Below, piece after piece: positions 9,023 to 15,959 of a DNA stretch of 64,000 bases. Numbering within the stretch: the first letter of the stretch is position 1; every line of letters begins with the position of its first letter. A program made the translations under genes and the position numbers. The stretch is from positions 124,001 through 188,000 of the forward strand of contig NZ_JAEUAW010000003.1 of the NCBI RefSeq assembly GCF_019511665.1, written 5' to 3'. The notes under the pieces were generated by a model. That model was not told the origin of the DNA, ran no database searches, and saw nothing but the letters and a program-made list of their open reading frames with translations. The DNA is from Microbacterium jejuense (lineage in GTDB: Bacteria; Actinomycetota; Actinomycetes; Actinomycetales; Microbacteriaceae).

Positions 9023-10495
9023 TCAGGCTCCCTGTCCGTCCGCGGCCGATCCCACGAGCTCAGCGAGGTCGCTCGGGCTCGAGAGCGTGCCGCGCACCGC
9101 CGTGGCGGCGGCGACGAGCGGCGACACCAGGTGCGTGCGACCGCCCTTGCCCTGACGGCCCTCGAAGTTGCGGTTGCTCGTCGACGCGCACCGCTCGCCC
9201 GGTGCCAGCTGGTCGGGGTTCATGCCGAGGCACATCGAGCAGCCCGCGAACCGCCACTCGGCGCCGAACTCCTCGAAGATCTTGTCGAGGCCCTCGGCCT
9301 CGGCCTCCAGGCGCACGCGGGCAGAGCCCGGCACGACCATGACGCGCACCCCGTCGGCCTTCTTGCGGCCCTTGACGACCGACGCGAAGGCGCGCAGGTC
9401 TTCGATGCGGCTGTTGGTGCACGACCCCATGAACACGGCGTCGACGGCGACGTCCTTCAGGGGCGTGCCCGGCTGCAGGTCCATGTACTCCAGCGCACGC
9501 TCGGCGGCGGCGCGCTCGTTCGGGTCTGCGATGTCGGAGGGCGTCGGGACGACGTCCGACAGCGACACGCCCTGCCCGGGGTTCGTGCCCCACGTGACGA
9601 AGGGCTCGAGCTCGTTCGCGTCGAGGAACACCTCGGCGTCGTACACGGCGCCCTCGTCGCTGGGCAGCGTGCGCCAGTACGCGACGGCGTCGTCCCAGTC
9701 CTTGCCCTTCGGCGCGTGCGGACGGCCCTCGAGGTACGCGAACGTGGTCTCGTCGGGCGCCACCATGCCGGCGCGCGCACCCGCCTCGATCGACATGTTG
9801 CACATCGTCATGCGGCCCTCCATCGACAGCGACCGGATGGCGCTGCCGCGGTACTCCAGCACGTAGCCCTGACCGCCGTTGGTGCCGATCTTCGCGATGA
9901 CGGCGAGGATGATGTCCTTCGCGGTCACGCCGGGCTTCAGCTCGCCTTCGACGGTGATCGCCATGGTCTTGAACGGCTTGAGCGGCAGGGTCTGCGTGGC
10001 CAGCACGTGCTCGACCTCGCTCGTTCCGATGCCGAAGGCCATGGCTCCGAAGGCGCCGTGCGTCGAGGTGTGCGAATCGCCGCACACGACAGTGATTCCC
10101 GGCATCGTGAGGCCCAGTTGAGGGCCGACGACGTGGACGATGCCCTGCTCCTTGTCGCCCAGCGAGTGCAGGCGCACGCCGAACTCCTCGGCGTTGCGGC
10201 GGAGCGTCTCGATCTGCGTGCGGCTGGTGAGGTCGGCGATCGGCTTGTCGATGTCGAGCGTCGGCGTGTTGTGGTCCTCGGTGGCGATGGTCAGGTCGAG
10301 TCGCCGGACGGGGCGCCCCTCGGCGCGGAGGCCGTCGAAGGCCTGCGGGCTCGTGACCTCGTGCACCAGGTGCAGGTCGATGTAGATGAGATCGGGCTGG
10401 CCGTCCTCGCCGCGGACGACGACGTGGTCGTCCCAGACCTTCTCAGCCAGTGTGCGGGGGCGGTCCGGGATGCCGGATGCGTCGATCGTGCTCAT
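9023..10495 (-). CDS. leuC: 3-isopropylmalate dehydratase large subunit
   Basis: LeuC carries the [4Fe-4S] cluster of isopropylmalate isomerase. The 490-residue protein has the aconitase-family blocks: [24 protein letters not shown] and [12 protein letters not shown] with the first cluster cysteine. [12 protein letters not shown] with the two others follows, then [21 protein letters not shown]. The start at 10495 (ATG) has a gaggag ribosome-binding site. The 195 bp upstream contain a leader peptide with a run of Leu codons and repeat-based hairpins, so expression is probably controlled by leucine supply. Confidence 0.97.
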   Translation of the reverse strand: MSTIDASGIPDRPRTLAEKVWDDHVVVRGEDGQPDLIYIDLHLVHEVTSPQAFDGLRAEGRPVRRLDLTIATEDHNTPTLDIDKPIADLTSRTQIETLRRNAEEFGVRLHSLGDKEQGIVHVVGPQLGLTMPGITVVCGDSHTSTHGAFGAMAFGIGTSEVEHVLATQTLPLKPFKTMAITVEGELKPGVTAKDIILAVIAKIGTNGGQGYVLEYRGSAIRSLSMEGRMTMCNMSIEAGARAGMVAPDETTFAYLEGRPHAPKGKDWDDAVAYWRTLPSDEGAVYDAEVFLDANELEPFVTWGTNPGQGVSLSDVVPTPSDIADPNERAAAERALEYMDLQPGTPLKDVAVDAVFMGSCTNSRIEDLRAFASVVKGRKKADGVRVMVVPGSARVRLEAEAEGLDKIFEEFGAEWRFAGCSMCLGMNPDQLAPGERCASTSNRNFEGRQGKGGRTHLVSPLVAAATAVRGTLSSPSDLAELVGSAADGQGA

Positions 10496-10594
10496 TGCTC
10501 TGTCGTTCTCCTCGGATCAGACGGCGCCCGCGACAAACCGGGGCCGTGAGGGGTGGGGGCCCGCGACGAACTCCGCGACGAGGGAGGCCTGGAA
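10496..10594 (-). promoter_or_regulatory. Candidate leucine attenuator region upstream of leuCD
   Basis: Between the leader peptide stop and leuC, the minus strand has three tandem copies of a TCGTCGCGG-like element (plus positions 10573-10582, 10561-10570 and 10528-10537, as CCGCGACGAG/A). Each can pair with the CCGCGACGAG inside the 3' half of the leader ORF (plus 10601-10610); the first copy gives a perfect 10-bp hairpin. A short GC hairpin (10541-10545 with 10558-10562) lies between copies two and three. Mutually exclusive pairings next to a Leu-rich ORF fit ribosome-mediated attenuation; the exact terminator cannot be fixed by eye. Confidence 0.55.
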
Positions 10595-10639
10595 CTAGGA
10601 CTCGTCGCGGCCGCTAAGGAGAAGGCGAGCGATCCGCAC
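10595..10639 (-). CDS. Leucine leader peptide (14 residues, MRIARLLLSGRDES)
   Basis: A GTG-started 14-codon ORF ends in TAG and contains three consecutive leucine codons (CTT CTC CTT) at positions 6-8. It lies 99 bp upstream of leuC on the same strand. The start is 6 bases after a TAGCCT -10 box, so it would be translated from a leaderless transcript, as known for several amino-acid leader peptides in actinobacteria. Ribosome stalling at the Leu codons when Leu-tRNA is scarce would free or mask the CCGCGACGAG segment that pairs downstream. CTT is otherwise rare in this GC-rich window, which suits a sensing role. Function is inferred from position and sequence. Confidence 0.65.
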   Translation of the reverse strand: MRIARLLLSGRDES

Positions 10640-10645
10640 GAGCCC

Positions 10646-10651
10646 AGGCTA
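10646..10651 (-). promoter_or_regulatory. -10 box of the leuCD transcript
   Basis: The minus strand reads TAGCCT with exactly 6 bases to the leader-peptide GTG at 10639. No clear -35 hexamer lies 17 bases upstream. Confidence 0.5.
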
Positions 10652-10690
10652 CCACCGGCTCGGCGGACCTCGGCTCGCGCGGACCCGGCG

Positions 10691-11728
10691 TCAGTGCCCC
10701 TCGGAGCCCGCGGAGCCCTCGACGGCGGGGGCGGCATCCCCGTCTCTGCGCTTGTCGCGAGCCGACGCGATGAGGCTCGCGATCGTCGCCACCGCCATCG
10801 ACACGACGATGACGCCGAGCGACATCCAGGTCGAGATCTCGGGCGCCCACTCGATGTGCTCGCCGTTGTTGATGAACGGCAGCTCGTTGACGTGCATGGC
10901 GTGGAACACGAGCTTCAGTCCGATGAAGGCGAGGATGAACGCGATGCCGTAATGCAGGTAGCGCAGGCGGTCGAGCAGGTCGCCCAGCAGGAAGTAGAGC
11001 TGCCGCAGACCCATGAGGGCGAAGATGTTCGCCGTGAACACGATGAACGCGCTCTGGGTGATGCCGAAGATCGCCGGGATCGAGTCGATCGCGAACAGCA
11101 GGTCGGTGACCCCGATCGTGACGAACACGATGATCATCGGCGTCCACATCTTCTTGCCGCCGACGACCGTGCGGATCTTGGCGCCGTCGTACTCGTCGCT
11201 GATGTCGATGAAGCGCCGGAGCACGCGCACGACGAAGCCCTCCTGGCGGACCTCGTCGTCGTGGTCGCCGCCCGGGAAGGCCTGCCGGATGGCCGTCCAC
11301 ACCAGGAACGCGCCGAAGAGGTAGAACACCCAGCTGAACTGCTCGATGATGGCGGCGCCCAGCAGGATGAAGATGCCGCGCAGCACGAGGGCGATGATGA
11401 TGCCCACCATCAGGACTTCCTGCTGGTAGCGGCGGGGCACGGCGAACTGGCTCATGATCAGCACGAACACGAAGAGGTTGTCGATCGACAGGCTGTACTC
11501 GGTCAGCCAGCCGGCGACGAACTGCCCTGCGTACTCACCGCCCGCGAAGATCCACATCAGCCCCGCGAAGATCAGCGCGAGCGTCACATAGAACAGGACC
11601 CACAGCGTCGATTCCCTCGCGGAGGGGATGTGGGGGCGCTTGAGGATCAGCAGCAGGTCGGCGATGAGGATGAGCGTCAGGATCACGAGGGATCCGATTT
11701 CGAACCACAGCGGGAGGTCGAGGTCCAT
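10691..11728 (-). CDS. TerC family integral membrane protein
   Basis: TerC proteins are polytopic inner-membrane proteins linked to metal-ion export, with manganese efflux shown for several members, and to tellurite resistance. The 345-residue protein has about 8-9 hydrophobic segments and the family's acidic membrane motifs: LTEYSLSIDNLFVFVLI, VTDLLFAIDSIPAIFGI and FALMGLRQLYFLL. The paired Asp residues in IDN and FAIDS are the proposed metal site. The C-terminus is a charged, Ala/Gly-rich tail. The ATG at 11728 has an AAAGG-type ribosome-binding site. A likely yybP-ykoY manganese aptamer lies directly upstream, pointing to Mn homeostasis. Confidence 0.92.
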   Translation of the reverse strand: MDLDLPLWFEIGSLVILTLILIADLLLILKRPHIPSARESTLWVLFYVTLALIFAGLMWIFAGGEYAGQFVAGWLTEYSLSIDNLFVFVLIMSQFAVPRRYQQEVLMVGIIIALVLRGIFILLGAAIIEQFSWVFYLFGAFLVWTAIRQAFPGGDHDDEVRQEGFVVRVLRRFIDISDEYDGAKIRTVVGGKKMWTPMIIVFVTIGVTDLLFAIDSIPAIFGITQSAFIVFTANIFALMGLRQLYFLLGDLLDRLRYLHYGIAFILAFIGLKLVFHAMHVNELPFINNGEHIEWAPEISTWMSLGVIVVSMAVATIASLIASARDKRRDGDAAPAVEGSAGSEGH

Positions 11729-11739
11729 TGCGGGCCTTT

Positions 11740-11875
11740 CGAGAGGGCGAGGAGGGGTCGGTCGAATCCGAAAGTCTCTCCCCCGCAGACCGATCGGCCT
11801 GCGTCACGCACCCGGGGTCGCACTGTCGGGACCCGTGATGACGGATGCGCGGTGTCGGGATACTCCCTCTCGCTC
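11740..11875 (-). ncRNA. Probable yybP-ykoY (manganese) riboswitch upstream of the TerC gene
   Basis: The minus-strand leader of the TerC gene contains GGGAGTA (11867-11861) and, about 80 bases on, GAGAGACTTT (11780-11771). These are the two conserved loop elements of yybP-ykoY aptamers in actinobacteria. Between them are a GTCATCACGG segment and GC-rich hairpins. GAGAG before the first element can pair with CTTTC after the second (P1). The same 5' segment (CGAGAGGG, 11872-11865) is also complementary to CCCTCTCG (11747-11740), next to the AAAGG ribosome-binding site, giving a plausible alternative fold. A TATCCT -10 box lies at 11886-11881. The motif match was made by eye. Confidence 0.68.
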
Positions 11876-11995
11876 GCATCAGGATACAGGCTCGGGATGC
11901 CGCCTCCGCGCGATCCCGGCGGATCCGGCTGAGACGATCCGGGCTGTGCCGACACCGGTTGAGTGAGAGATGATTCGAAGGTTCGGAGGACGGGG

Positions 11996-12565
11996 ATGGC
12001 TGACGACGGTTCGCACGACGACCCGCAGGACGACGCCGCGCTGGCGGCGCTGGCCGCGGGCGGCAGCGAGCGCGCCTTCCGCACCCTGTACCGCGCCTAC
12101 GTGCGCCCGGTGTACTGGCTCGCCCACGGACTGGTCGGCAACCCCGCCGACGCCGAGGAGGTCACGCAAGAGACCTTCCTGGTCGCGTGGCGCAAGCTCC
12201 CCGGCTTCGAGCTGGCGGGAGAGTCGCTGCTGCCGTGGCTGGCGACCATCTGCCGGTTCCAGGCCGCGAACCGCGTGCGCCGGCAGCGGCGCGACCGCGA
12301 GCACACCGCCGCCCCCGCCGACGAGAGCCTGCCCGACACGATCGACGTCGAGCAGCAGGTGGTCGACGGTGCGCTCGCCGACGCGATCCTGCGAGAGGTG
12401 GCCGGCCTCGGCGACCTCGACCGCGAGATCTTCCGGCTGTGCGCGACCGAGGGCTACGCATACCAGGCGGCTGCCGAGCAGCTCGGCGTCACGCACGGCG
12501 TCGTCCGCAATCGTCTCTCCCGCATCCGCACGCGTCTGCGGACCGTCGTGAAGGAGAGCACATGA
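11996..12565 (+). CDS. RNA polymerase sigma factor, sigma-70/ECF type
   Basis: This is a 189-residue sigma factor with region 2 (about residues 27-95: LYRAYVRPVYWLAHGLVGN, then DAEEVTQETFLVAW) and region 4 (about 125-180, with the HTH QAAAEQLGVTHGVVRNRLSRIRTRLR). Regions 1 and 3 are absent, as in ECF factors. The frame is open upstream, but the ATG at 11996 is preceded by a good cggagga ribosome-binding site, so I choose it. It overlaps the next gene by ATGA. That partner is a single-pass membrane protein, the usual place for an anti-sigma factor. Target promoters cannot be told from this window. Confidence 0.9.
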   Translation: MADDGSHDDPQDDAALAALAAGGSERAFRTLYRAYVRPVYWLAHGLVGNPADAEEVTQETFLVAWRKLPGFELAGESLLPWLATICRFQAANRVRRQRRDREHTAAPADESLPDTIDVEQQVVDGALADAILREVAGLGDLDREIFRLCATEGYAYQAAAEQLGVTHGVVRNRLSRIRTRLRTVVKEST

Positions 12566-13761
12566 ACACGCAGCCACGGGACCCGCAGGGTGCGGCATCC
12601 CTTCCCGAACTCAGCCCACAGCGCATCGACGAGATCGAGGACGCGCTGTTCGCCGACATCGCGCGCGAGCGTTCGAGGGCGACCGCGCAGCGCCGGCGAC
12701 GCGGACGCTACTGGATCGCCGGCGGAGCGGCGGCCGCGGTGATCGTCGTCGCCGCCGTCATCGCCCCATCCGTCGGCACGCTCGTGTCACCGACCGGAAC
12801 CGCCGACGGCTCGGCCGTCGCGCCGGCGGCGCCCGACACGGGAGCCGCCGACAGCACGGCGGAGTCCAGCGCCGGTTCGCGCGACTCCGCGCCGCTGGTG
12901 GGCGGCGCCGATTCCGCCGGCGGCGCCTCGGACTCCGCCGCGCAGTCGTCCGGACGCGACATCGTGACCACGGCGTCGGCGACGGTCACCGTCGACGACG
13001 TCAACGCCGCCGCACGGTCGGTCGCCGGTACGGCGGAGTCCCACGGCGGCTACGTCGAATCGATGAGCATCGGCACCGACGGCACCGTGCAGCCCGTCGA
13101 GCCGATGCAGGGCGACACGCTCGGCGGCGTCGTCGCCCCCGACGTCATGCCCTACCCGGTGCCCACCGACGGTGCCTGGATCACGGTGCGCGTGCCCGCC
13201 GACGAGCTGCCCGCGGTGCTCGGCTCACTCGACGACCTCGGCACGGTCACCGCGACCGACGTCAGCCGACAGGACGTCACGGCGCAGACGGTTGACCTGC
13301 AGGCGCGCATCGACGCCGCCCAGGCATCCGTCGACCGCCTCACCGCCCTCATGGCGCAGGCCCAGAGCGTCTCGGACCTGATCGCCGCGGAGTCCGCGCT
13401 GTCGGAACGGCAGGCCCTGCTGGAGTCGTATCAGCAGCAGCTGAAGATGCTCGACGACCAGGTCGCGACGTCGACCCTGTCGGTGACGCTGACACCTGAC
13501 ATCCAGCCGGTGGAGGCCGACCCCGCGGGCTTCGGCGACGGGCTCGCAGCCGGCTGGAACGGCCTCGTCGCGACCCTCAACGGCATCGTGGTGGCGCTCG
13601 GGTTCCTCATCCCGTGGATCGCCGTCGCGGCGGTCGCCGCACTCATCGTGTGGCTGATCGTGCGCACGGTGCGCCGGCGGCGGGCGGCACGGTCCGCCGG
13701 CACGCCGGAGGCCGCGGCATCCCTCGACGAGCGCCGGTCCGACGACGAACACCAGGACTGA
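12562..13761 (+). CDS. DUF4349 domain membrane protein (possible anti-sigma partner)
   Basis: The 399-residue protein has about 48 cytoplasmic residues ending in RRRRGR, then a transmembrane segment (about 52-72). A Ser/Ala/Asp-rich extracellular linker follows, then a DUF4349 domain (about residues 130-320) with VDLQARIDAAQASVDRL and a coiled-coil-like stretch. A second transmembrane helix (about 340-370) and a basic Arg-rich tail finish it. DUF4349 proteins are cell-envelope proteins of unknown role. The N-terminal layout and the ATGA overlap with the sigma gene suggest that it holds or modulates that sigma factor; this is inference, since no recognised anti-sigma domain is clear. Confidence 0.82.
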   Translation: MNTQPRDPQGAASLPELSPQRIDEIEDALFADIARERSRATAQRRRRGRYWIAGGAAAAVIVVAAVIAPSVGTLVSPTGTADGSAVAPAAPDTGAADSTAESSAGSRDSAPLVGGADSAGGASDSAAQSSGRDIVTTASATVTVDDVNAAARSVAGTAESHGGYVESMSIGTDGTVQPVEPMQGDTLGGVVAPDVMPYPVPTDGAWITVRVPADELPAVLGSLDDLGTVTATDVSRQDVTAQTVDLQARIDAAQASVDRLTALMAQAQSVSDLIAAESALSERQALLESYQQQLKMLDDQVATSTLSVTLTPDIQPVEADPAGFGDGLAAGWNGLVATLNGIVVALGFLIPWIAVAAVAALIVWLIVRTVRRRRAARSAGTPEAAASLDERRSDDEHQD

Positions 13762-13776
13762 GCGGCGGGGCGTGGC

Positions 13777-13782
13777 TACTGT
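13777..13782 (+). promoter_or_regulatory. -10 box for the DUF202 gene pair
   Basis: TACTGT followed by 6 bases and the GTG at 13789 matches the leaderless TANNNT-N6-start pattern seen repeatedly in this window. Confidence 0.45.
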
Positions 13783-13788
13783 GGAACG

Positions 13789-14151
13789 GTGACCTCGCGC
13801 AGATTCCCCCGGTCGGTCTACGAGAGCGGTGCGGAACCCGACGCGCGGTTCAGCCTGGCGAACGAACGCACCTTCCTCGCCTGGAACCGCACGGCCCTCG
13901 CCCTCATCGCCGGCGGCGTCGCGCTGGAGGCGCTCGGCCTGGACCTGCAGCCAGGACTGCGGCTGGCGGCGTCCCTCGTGCTCATCGCGGCCGGGGTGAT
14001 CGTGCCGGTTCTGGCGTGGTCGGAGTGGGGCCGGACCGAGCGCGCGCTGCGCGCCGGGTCGCCGCTGCCGGGCTCGGCGACGAGCCTCGCGCTGGCCGCG
14101 ACCATCGTGCTGGTCGGCGCCCTCGTGCTGCTGGGCGTCGTCCTGCGATGA
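13789..14151 (+). CDS. DUF202 (YidH) family small membrane protein
   Basis: This 120-residue membrane protein has three predicted helices. The DUF202 signature LANERTFLAWNRTALALIAGG spans about residues 22-42 before and into the first helix. The second helix (about 58-75) and third (about 98-118) follow. Family members are small inner-membrane proteins of unknown function, often found as tandem pairs as here. The start is GTG at 13789, six bases after a TACTGT -10 box. The stop overlaps the start of the next DUF202 gene (ATGA), so they form an operon. Confidence 0.88.
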   Translation: MTSRRFPRSVYESGAEPDARFSLANERTFLAWNRTALALIAGGVALEALGLDLQPGLRLAASLVLIAAGVIVPVLAWSEWGRTERALRAGSPLPGSATSLALAATIVLVGALVLLGVVLR

Positions 14152-14498
14152 GCAGCCGGTCGCTGTTCGACTCCGGCCTGCAGCCGGAGCGGACGGAGCT
14201 CGCCTGGCGGCGCACGGCGCTGGCCATCGGCATCGGGTCGCTGCTGTCGCTGCGCGTCCTCCCGGCGGCCGTCGGCGACCCGGCGTGGGGCGCGGTCTGG
14301 CTCGCGCCGGGGATCGTCGGCCTCGCGTTCGCGGTGCTGCTGTGGTTCGGCGCCCGTGCGCGGCATCGCCGCCTCACGCGCGCCCTGCTCGCCGACCGCC
14401 CCGAGGACGTGCCCGGCAGCGGCCTCATGCTGCTGCTCGCGCTGTTCGTGATGGGGTGCGGAGTTCTGTCGGCAGCCTTCGTGCTGTGGCTCACATGA
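14148..14498 (+). CDS. DUF202 family small membrane protein, second copy
   Basis: The 116-residue protein begins SSRSLFDSGLQPERTELAWRR. This is a divergent form of the LANERTFLAWNRT signature in which LQPERTELAWRRT replaces it, and three hydrophobic helices follow. The start ATG at 14148 overlaps the preceding stop in ATGA. The family's function is unknown. The pair probably makes a heteromeric membrane complex, judged from the coupled translation. A strong hairpin lies 24 bases downstream. Confidence 0.86.
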   Translation: MSSRSLFDSGLQPERTELAWRRTALAIGIGSLLSLRVLPAAVGDPAWGAVWLAPGIVGLAFAVLLWFGARARHRRLTRALLADRPEDVPGSGLMLLLALFVMGCGVLSAAFVLWLT

Positions 14499-14522
14499 CG
14501 GTCTCGCCGTCCGGAACGACGA

Positions 14523-14551
14523 ACGCCCCCGCAGTCGGACTGCGGGGGCGT
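14523..14551. terminator. Rho-independent-type terminator, likely bidirectional
   Basis: A perfect 13-bp inverted repeat (14523-14535 with 14539-14551, ACGCCCCCGCAGT and its complement, 3-base loop) is followed on the plus strand by TTTCG. It ends the DUF202 operon. Read on the minus strand, it lies just after the first-listed tRNA-Glu gene and can end that transcript too. Confidence 0.75.
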
Positions 14552-14561
14552 TTCGTCGTGG

Positions 14562-14634
14562 TGACCCCAGCGGGATTCGAACCCGCGTTACCGCCGTGAG
14601 AGGGCGGCGTACTAGGCCGCTATACGATGGGGCC
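14562..14634 (-). tRNA. tRNA-Glu (CTC), copy A
   Basis: The 73-nt cloverleaf on the minus strand starts GGCCCCA and ends TGGGGTC plus discriminator A. The anticodon stem CCGCC/GGCGG holds the loop CTCTCAC, with anticodon CTC. The T-arm is GCGGG-TTCGAAT-CCCGC. CCA is not encoded. It is identical in sequence to the copy at 14679-14751, which lies 44 bp upstream on the same strand. Confidence 0.95.
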
Positions 14635-14678
14635 GTACAGCGATCCGGAGCGTAAACTCCGGGATGTTGCCTGACTGG

Positions 14679-14751
14679 TGACCCCAGCGGGATTCGAACC
14701 CGCGTTACCGCCGTGAGAGGGCGGCGTACTAGGCCGCTATACGATGGGGCC
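14679..14751 (-). tRNA. tRNA-Glu (CTC), copy B
   Basis: The sequence is identical to copy A over 73 nt, with anticodon CTC. It is the first of the tandem pair in transcription order. Its flanks form a 9-bp inverted repeat (14666-14674 with 14754-14762, GTTGCCTGA/TCAGGCAAC) that would extend the acceptor stem in the precursor, unlike copy A. Confidence 0.95.
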
Positions 14752-14859
14752 GTTCAGGCAACCGTTCGATTATGCCACGCCGCGCATGCCCGGTCCAAAT
14801 CGACCCGGCCGCGGGGCCCCGGCTTGCCGTGGGCCGCTCGTGAGCGCTTGACTCGAGCC

Positions 14860-15495
14860 ATGCGAGTCACCAAGTTCGAGCACGCGACGCTCACCCTCAC
14901 CGACAGCGGCCGGACCATCGTCATCGACCCCGGGTCGTTCACGGCTCCGCTCGGCGAGCTGGACGACGTCGTCGCGATCGTCGTCACGCACGAGCACGCC
15001 GACCACTGGACGGCTGACCACCTCCAGCGTCTCCTCGAGCAGTTCCCCGGTACGCCGATCTACGGCCCCGAGGGGGTCGCGAAGGCGGCCAGCGGGTTCG
15101 ACGTGACGGTCGTCCACCCGGGCGACACCGTCGAGCTCGAGCCCTTCCGACTGGAGTTCTTCGGCGGCACGCACGCGGTGATCCACCGCTCGATCCCGGT
15201 CGTCGACAACGTGGGTGTGCTGGTCAACGATGAGTTCTACTATCCGGGCGACTCGTACGCCGAGCCGGGGCGACCCGTCAAGCTGCTCGCGGCGCCGGTC
15301 GGCGCGCCGTGGCTCAAGATCGGCGAGGCCATGGACTTCGTCCTCGCCGTCAAGCCGCGGCAGGTCTTCGGGACCCACGACCTCACGCTCTCGGTCGCGG
15401 GGCGCGACATGGGACGCGCCCGCCTGGGCTGGGCGGCCGAGCAGGACGGCGGCGAGCTGCTCACCCTCGACCCCGGCGAGTCCGTCGACATCTGA
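14860..15495 (+). CDS. MBL-fold metallo-hydrolase (UlaG-like)
   Basis: This is a 211-residue metallo-beta-lactamase fold hydrolase. The metal-binding motif THEHADHW (HxHxDH) is near residues 45-52, FFGGTHAVIH supplies a further histidine, FYYPGDSY an aspartate and VFGTHDLTLS a final histidine. The set is complete for a two-metal site. Similar proteins include UlaG-like lactonases and phosphodiesterases; the substrate cannot be told from context. The frame is open upstream through the tRNA gene, but the ATG at 14860 begins a typical MRVTKFEHATL N-terminus. It is convergent with ptsH across a strong hairpin. Confidence 0.85.
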   Translation: MRVTKFEHATLTLTDSGRTIVIDPGSFTAPLGELDDVVAIVVTHEHADHWTADHLQRLLEQFPGTPIYGPEGVAKAASGFDVTVVHPGDTVELEPFRLEFFGGTHAVIHRSIPVVDNVGVLVNDEFYYPGDSYAEPGRPVKLLAAPVGAPWLKIGEAMDFVLAVKPRQVFGTHDLTLSVAGRDMGRARLGWAAEQDGGELLTLDPGESVDI

Positions 15496-15520
15496 CCCGG
15501 CGCACGTACCGCCCGGACGC

Positions 15521-15572
15521 ACGAGACGACGGATGCTGCGGCGGCTTCGACCCGCGGCATCCGTCGTCTCGT
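15521..15572. terminator. Convergent bidirectional terminator hairpin
   Basis: A perfect 16-bp inverted repeat (15521-15536 with 15557-15572) has a GC-rich 20-base loop that can pair further inside. It lies between the convergent MBL hydrolase (ends 15495) and ptsH (ends 15610). There is no long T-run on either side. Confidence 0.65.
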
Positions 15573-15609
15573 CTTCGCTCACCCGCACCGGAGCCGGGCG
15601 AGAACCTGC

Positions 15610-15879
15610 CTACTGTGCGTCGAGATCGGTCTCGAGCAGCGCCACGAGCTCGTCGAGCGCCTGCTCGGCACCCTCGCCCTCGGCCTTGAGCGTCACGACC
15701 GTGCCCTGCGATGCGCCGAGCCCCATGAGCGACAGGATGCTGCCGGCGTTGAGGTCGGCCCCGCCTTCGACCGCGATCGTCACCGGGACGGGCTGGGACT
15801 GGACGGCCTGCACGAACAGCTTCGCGGGGCGCGCGTGCAGCCCGGAGCTGCTCGCGATGGTGGCCTGACGTTCTGCCAT
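15610..15879 (-). CDS. ptsH: Phosphocarrier protein HPr
   Basis: HPr carries phosphate from enzyme I to PTS permeases in the cytoplasm. The 89-residue protein has the active histidine His15 in SSSGLHARPAKLFVQ. The regulatory-serine position Ser47 lies in NAGSILSLMGLGASQG, and the usual C-terminal helix follows. The frame is open far upstream, but the ATG at 15879 with a ggagag ribosome-binding site gives the standard length. It is the last gene of the fruR-fruK-fruA-ptsH run, 80 bp after fruA. No ptsI lies nearby. Confidence 0.96.
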   Translation of the reverse strand: MAERQATIASSSGLHARPAKLFVQAVQSQPVPVTIAVEGGADLNAGSILSLMGLGASQGTVVTLKAEGEGAEQALDELVALLETDLDAQ

Positions 15880-15959
15880 GGTTCTCTCCTGTCTGGTCCG
15901 ACGCGCCCGTCGGAACGGATGTGGGCGCGTCGACGATCCGATTCTGTCTGACGAGCGGG

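Noticed and set aside
6442..9342. 966-codon open frame on the plus strand
   Set aside because: It runs antisense through plsC, murA, leuD and leuC, which have full family motifs; long open antisense frames are normal at this GC content.
10553..11932. 459-codon plus-strand frame opposite TerC
   Set aside because: Low-complexity Asp/Arg/His/Glu sequence opposite a clear membrane-protein gene; a shadow frame.
14713..14859. Longer N-terminus for the MBL hydrolase
   Set aside because: The open frame passes through the tRNA-Glu gene; the ATG at 14860 starts the conserved fold.
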